Source: Minisyncoccota bacterium | GTDB lineage: Bacteria > Patescibacteria > Microgenomatia > UBA1400 > PJMF01 | DNA: 27,229 nt | Reading direction: 5' to 3' | Assembly: GCA_012515515.1 (NCBI GenBank) | Contig: JAAYYE010000016.1 | Location: 1-27,229 of the forward strand | Shown here: piece after piece, positions 23,566-27,229 of the stretch | Position numbering within the stretch: the first letter of the stretch is position 1 | How the letters are laid out: each line of letters starts with the position of its first letter | Made by a program: the position numbers and the translations under genes | Notes under the pieces: model-generated | Database searches by the model: none | What the model was told of the DNA's origin: nothing | Seen by the model: only the letters and a program-made list of their open reading frames with translations

Positions 23566-24075
23566 ATGAAAAAACTTTTCAATAACTACTCTAAAAAAAA
23601 CAGGCAATCGGCAAGAACTGTTAAAGCCTTTACTTTAATTGAATTATTAATTGTGATTGCTGTCATTGGGATTTTAGCGGCCGTGATTTTACCCAACTTA
23701 ATCGGCATGCGCGAACGCGCCAGAGATACTAAGAAAAAAAATGATTTAATGCAAGTCAAAAACGCCTTACGGATGTATTACAACGATTATAATGCTTATC
23801 CGAGAGCTAACGTATCAAATCAAATGTGTTGTACTATTCCTAACGCTTTGTGCAGTCCTGTCTGTGCGGGCTCACTCACAGTTAGCGGTCAGACCTATAC
23901 CAAAGATTTGCCAGAAGTTTTTGAATATTATCGGACCAATGATGGTGAGGGTTTTTTGCTAACAATAGAATTAGAAAACGCCAGCGATAAAGATATTGCT
24001 ATTAGCCAACAGCGTTGTCCCGCAGTTGCCGGATTCTCATATACTCAAAATACCTATGTGGTATGCGAAGACTAA
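23566..24075 (+). CDS. Type IV prepilin/pseudopilin
   Basis: 169 residues with leader ending 'RTVKA' then 'FTLIELLIVIAVIGILAAVILP', again Ala before the cleavage site and Glu at +5. The next part 'RERARDTKKKNDLMQVKNALRMYYNDYNAYPRAN' is the pseudopilin signature. Six cysteines, including an 'MCC...LCSPVC' cluster, probably make disulfides. A good Shine-Dalgarno (AAAGGA, 23554-23559) starts inside the stop of the previous gene and sits 6 bases before the ATG. The last bases overlap those of the convergent fibre gene: CTAA at 24072-24075 serves as stop for both. Confidence 0.87.
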   Translation: MKKLFNNYSKKNRQSARTVKAFTLIELLIVIAVIGILAAVILPNLIGMRERARDTKKKNDLMQVKNALRMYYNDYNAYPRANVSNQMCCTIPNALCSPVCAGSLTVSGQTYTKDLPEVFEYYRTNDGEGFLLTIELENASDKDIAISQQRCPAVAGFSYTQNTYVVCED

Positions 24076-27000
24076 TTAACTAGCCACCAATTAAAGTAGA
24101 CATCTTCATCTAGAGCAAAATCAAAGCCGACGCTAAACTCTGCTTCATTTTCTTCAGTAAACTCACTGTCTAGCAATTTACTCTTCACATAAATGACTTG
24201 ATTTTTGGTAGATCCAAGCGGTGTGATGTAGATCATGCTATTTTCTGTTAGGCGGCTGGTCTTGATCGTGACAGCAGTTTGCCCAGCTAAAATTACTGCT
24301 TGACCAGCACTCTTATTATTGTGCGTAGTCGATTCAGAAGCATTGGCAAGTTGTTGTTCAACTTTTAAGCCTCCAGTTAATGACAAATCTCCGCTAGCTG
24401 ACATGGTGGCAACGGCTGTGCCGGTTTCATCAATAAATTCAAAGTTACTCTGTTTGATAGTCTCATTACCTTCTTCATCAGTGGCTGCCTGAGCTAATTG
24501 AACGCGAATATCTTCGTTGGGATTGACTGCACTAATGAGGTTAGTTAATAGGGTGTCTTTCACTTTCAAATCTTCATCAACCTCCATAGCTCCTGCTACC
24601 CTGAGATTGCCATTGATGGTGACTAAGCCACTTTCATCGAGAGTCATTAAATCTGCCATCAGGGATAATCGGCCTCGTCCAGCCGGCTGAATAGCCAGGT
24701 CATTGCTTGTTTCACTCTGGTAGGCAATATAGCCATCACCCATGGTCAAGCCATTACCCACCATTAGGGTTTGGCCAACAGCCAGGCCTTCTTTAATTAG
24801 CGCAGAACCATTGACCTCAAAGTAACTTTCGATGTAGGCACTGTAGGCCATAATCGTTTGACTAAGTGAGTCATTGGTGGTGTTGTCAAGAGTACCGGTT
24901 GTACTTTGATCAAGATCAACACCCATTTCATCTGCCATTTGTTCTAGATACTCCTCGGTGGTATTGTTGCTGTTGATTAAAGAAGCCAGCAGAGTAGAGT
25001 CGGCTAATTGATTGGCCACTGCCGTTTGTAATCTTTCTTGTAAACCAGTGATGATATCGGCATCAATACTGGAAGTATGTAAATTTTCAGTACTAATACT
25101 TTGAGCATAAAGTTCTCCAGAGACAGAAGCAGTGTCGATTTGCGCATCATTAATTTGAGCTTGATCAATGTGAGCTTGATCAATGTGGGCAGTTTGAGCT
25201 TGCAGTTGTTCGGTGCTTAAGTCTTGAGTGTGCAGTTGATCGATTTGGGCTTGATCAGCTAGGAGTTGGCCGAGTTGGCTAGTGCCTTCGACATTGAGAT
25301 CTTCAGCAATGTTCACACTGCCAGTTACCTCAAGATCTCCATCAATTGTTAATTCGCTTAAGATGGTGGGTTGTGTTTCAGCAATTGTTTCAGTGCTGTC
25401 TGCCAAATCATTCTCAGTCGCATCTGGTTGGGTATTAATTTCATTATTATTGATAGCCAATTGCACCACGCCCTTAATATATTGATCGAGAGCTTGACCA
25501 CCAATTTCAATGCGCTCAGCCACCAGTTTTTGCGTGCTGATGAGGGCACTAGTGAAGTTACTAGCTAGGGAGTTTGTAAAATTATTTAACTGGGCTAGTA
25601 GAGCAGAATCGGAATTTTGCAGGCTGGCTAGAGCAGAATCAAGACCAGTGAGTTGGAGTTGTTGTTCCTTGACAGCATTAATCAAGACAAAAGTTAAAGC
25701 GCTAGAGTTAAAACTATATAGCTCGGTCTCAAACTCATCTTCAGGATTGAGTTTGGCAAAGAAAGTATCGACAGTGTAAGGAGCAATATCTTTGATGTCT
25801 TGAGCAATGACACCGATTCCTTCTTCTCCCAGAGGCATGGCTCCTTTGCCATTAAGCATATAAGAAACGGGATTGATTTGAGTGATGACATTTAGACCAT
25901 CTGTAAAGCTTTCAATATTTGTTTTAAGTCTGCTGTCTGAGGCATTTGTCCAGCTACCACCAGAGGGCTTGGCAGCACTATCGGTGGATAATTGTAATTG
26001 ATATGTGGGAGCAGTGGTGCCAATACCCACATTGCCACTTTTTAACACGGTCATGGCATTGGCTCTGGCTGAAGTACTCGATCCTATCCCAATTACAAAA
26101 ACTGGATCGGTAGAAACCCAGGAACCAGGGGTGCCAGACACAACATTATATCGCCCTAGCACTGTTGAGGCATAGGCTTGAGCAGTGGTGTAATATCCCA
26201 TTGCTGTGGAAGAAACTCCACTAGTGGTCGCCATATATCCCATTGCTGTGGAATAAGTTCCAGTGGCGGTGGTTTGAGCTCCCATTGCTGTGGAAATTAG
26301 TCCACTGGCGGTGGTACGATATCCCATTGCTACTGAATAATCACCAATGTTAGCGGTATTCCACTGGGTAGAATCAACATATCCAGCTCTAAAAGCACTC
26401 TTACTGGGTATCCACATTAGTCTAATTCCTGCACCAAGAGAGCCTCCATCCCAACCACTCCCATAACTACCTTCGGCCAAGATACCTCCATCATTTGCAA
26501 TATGGAGTCTAGTCGCTGGGGAATTAGTCCCAATCCCCACATTGCCTGTAGTGTAATAGATATTACTACCCGATTGAGACCAGAGACTACCTCCACCACC
26601 TCCACTAACTGTTGTCCAAGATGTAACTCCAGAACCATTGGTAGTTAAGACTTGACCATTACTACCTGTACCAGTAGGTAGAGTCATTGTCCAAGTCCCA
26701 GCAGCAGCTGCTGTTTGCAGAGTCACTAAACCTGATGAACTACCTGCAATACCAAGAGTACCTGCTGTACCTGCTTGACCTAATTGGAGAAGGGTAGAAG
26801 TAGCTGTTCCCCCAATCCCCACATTGCCAAAGAAATTTGTATTAAGTGAATTACTCGCTGTTCCAAACCTAACAATATCTCCTTGATTATTTGCAAAAAC
26901 TGTTCCATGGTAAGATCTAAAGGTTGTATTACTTCCATAGGTATTTTCTATTCTGTTGTTAGCATCTCCTCCAAATTGGAAATAGACTGTATGTCCACTA

Positions 27001-27229
27001 GCTAAATTATTAATTCCCCAAGTTCTGTTGTTAGCAGATTCAACATATACATTACCATTAACATGTAAGGAGGCTTGAGGACTATTCGTCCCTATCCCCA
27101 CATTGCCTCCATTATAATAAATATTACTACCCGATTGAGACCATAGACTACCTCCACCACCGCCACTGACTGTTGTCCAAGATGTTACTCCAGAACCATT
27201 AGTGGTTAAGACTTGACCATTACTACCTG
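24072..27229 (-). CDS. Giant repetitive fibre protein with internal S74 chaperone/autoprotease domain (5' end outside window)
   Basis: The frame is open from the right edge to a TAG at 24074-24072, at least 1052 codons, so the N-terminus is missing. Starting from the right: Gly-rich linkers and 'VGIGTNSP..LHV' modules repeated with a 561-base period; four 14-residue YadA/Hep_Hag-type head repeats ('TAMGY.TTASG') at about 26197-26364; then a Peptidase_S74/intramolecular chaperone domain ('SDSRLKTNI', 'GIGVIAQDI', about 25700-25950) with the candidate Ser and Lys of self-cleavage. About 550 residues follow with coiled-coil and 'AHIDQ' repeats, beta-type 'LTIDGDLEVTGSVNI' repeats and a C-terminal module ending FNWWLVN. 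The product is probably a trimeric surface fibre or adhesin. In phage tailspikes the S74 domain is C-terminal; here it is internal. No signal peptide can be judged. Confidence 0.8.
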   Translation of the reverse strand, partial: GSNGQVLTTNGSGVTSWTTVSGGGGGSLWSQSGSNIYYNGGNVGIGTNSPQASLHVNGNVYVESANNRTWGINNLASGHTVYFQFGGDANNRIENTYGSNTTFRSYHGTVFANNQGDIVRFGTASNSLNTNFFGNVGIGGTATSTLLQLGQAGTAGTLGIAGSSSGLVTLQTAAAAGTWTMTLPTGTGSNGQVLTTNGSGVTSWTTVSGGGGGSLWSQSGSNIYYTTGNVGIGTNSPATRLHIANDGGILAEGSYGSGWDGGSLGAGIRLMWIPSKSAFRAGYVDSTQWNTANIGDYSVAMGYRTTASGLISTAMGAQTTATGTYSTAMGYMATTSGVSSTAMGYYTTAQAYASTVLGRYNVVSGTPGSWVSTDPVFVIGIGSSTSARANAMTVLKSGNVGIGTTAPTYQLQLSTDSAAKPSGGSWTNASDSRLKTNIESFTDGLNVITQINPVSYMLNGKGAMPLGEEGIGVIAQDIKDIAPYTVDTFFAKLNPEDEFETELYSFNSSALTFVLINAVKEQQLQLTGLDSALASLQNSDSALLAQLNNFTNSLASNFTSALISTQKLVAERIEIGGQALDQYIKGVVQLAINNNEINTQPDATENDLADSTETIAETQPTILSELTIDGDLEVTGSVNIAEDLNVEGTSQLGQLLADQAQIDQLHTQDLSTEQLQAQTAHIDQAHIDQAQINDAQIDTASVSGELYAQSISTENLHTSSIDADIITGLQERLQTAVANQLADSTLLASLINSNNTTEEYLEQMADEMGVDLDQSTTGTLDNTTNDSLSQTIMAYSAYIESYFEVNGSALIKEGLAVGQTLMVGNGLTMGDGYIAYQSETSNDLAIQPAGRGRLSLMADLMTLDESGLVTINGNLRVAGAMEVDEDLKVKDTLLTNLISAVNPNEDIRVQLAQAATDEEGNETIKQSNFEFIDETGTAVATMSASGDLSLTGGLKVEQQLANASESTTHNNKSAGQAVILAGQTAVTIKTSRLTENSMIYITPLGSTKNQVIYVKSKLLDSEFTEENEAEFSVGFDFALDEDVYFNWWLVN
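25158..25187 (-). repeat. 15-base tandem duplication coding for AHIDQ
   Basis: Two identical 15-base units (25158-25172, 25173-25187) in the fibre gene, flanked by diverged units (AQIDQ, AQIND, AQIDT). They form a short pentapeptide-type repeat tract. Confidence 0.75.
26197..26364 (-). repeat. Four 42-base tandem repeats (YadA-type head)
   Basis: On the plus strand CCCATTGCT begins at 26197, 26239, 26281 and 26323, exactly 42 bases apart. Each unit codes for 14 residues containing AMGY or AMGA plus TTASG/TTATG/ATTSG. The pattern is that of left-handed beta-roll heads of trimeric adhesins. Confidence 0.85.
26522..27229 (-). repeat. Duplicated 561-base (187-codon) module
   Basis: The segment 26522-26668 recurs at about 27083-27229 with few differences. 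Both copies encode the NGQVLTTNGSG linker, a Gly-rich stretch and the SLWSQSGSNIYY strand. The second copy is cut by the window edge, so more copies may lie beyond. Confidence 0.8.

Noticed and set aside
25282..25891. Several short frames on both strands within the fibre gene
   Set aside because: They overlap the S74 and repeat regions of a long continuous gene and have no start signals or recognisable products.
26197..26364. CRISPR-like array of regular repeats
   Set aside because: The 42-base period has no unique spacers, stays in frame and codes for adhesin head repeats.
24072..27101. A GTG start for the fibre gene at 27101
   Set aside because: The same frame stays open to the window edge and encodes another copy of the internal module, so this codon is an internal Val.

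Overview
The window looks like part of an AT-rich chromosome from a small, host-associated or episymbiotic bacterium, most likely a member of the Patescibacteria (Candidate Phyla Radiation). The inference rests on gene content: two-membrane-segment 'T4SS pilin' proteins with a CxxC...GGxWTAIGC motif, a VirB6/TrbL-like membrane protein, class III-type prepilins whose residue before the cleavage site is Ala, a VanW-family protein, a SpoIID-domain protein and very large fibre proteins. No marker gene here fixes the class. TGA serves as a stop only once (5247-5249), and no gene needs TGA read as glycine, so the standard bacterial code fits.

Layout. (1) 1-6779: a surface or secretion locus, mostly on the minus strand. 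It holds a VirB6/TrbL-like polytopic protein (runs off the left edge), a large secreted protein with a lysozyme-like domain, and two pilin-like proteins. A plus-strand gene (1491-2360) sits inside it and resembles a DHH phosphoesterase that has lost every metal-binding motif. (2) 6844-12371: envelope genes, namely a coiled-coil SpoIID protein, a VanW protein and a membrane-anchored solute-binding protein with no transporter genes nearby. (3) 12368-15349: YvcK-like protein, a nucleotidyltransferase and RadA. (4) 15350-16138: 789 bases with no sizeable gene but many inverted repeats, a strong candidate promoter and possible alternative helices. It may encode a structured RNA or a rho leader. (5) 16139-19990: rho, a LysM/M23 peptidase and obg in one run, ended by a strong bidirectional terminator. 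(6) 20109-24075: a membrane protein of O-antigen-ligase type fused to TPRs (minus), then three prepilin-like genes (plus). (7) 24072-27229: a very large repetitive fibre protein with YadA-type head repeats and an internal S74 chaperone/autoprotease domain, running off the right edge.

The window is dominated by the cell envelope: cell-wall remodelling (SpoIID, VanW, M23, the lysozyme-like protein, YvcK as a probable wall/carbon regulator), surface appendages (two pilin classes, the fibre) and a possible DNA or protein transfer apparatus. Housekeeping genes (radA, rho, obg) sit between them.

A recurring architectural signal is that the first gene of many transcription units has a -10 hexamer almost exactly 6 bases before its start codon. 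This implies leaderless mRNAs. Genes inside operons instead carry Shine-Dalgarno sequences.
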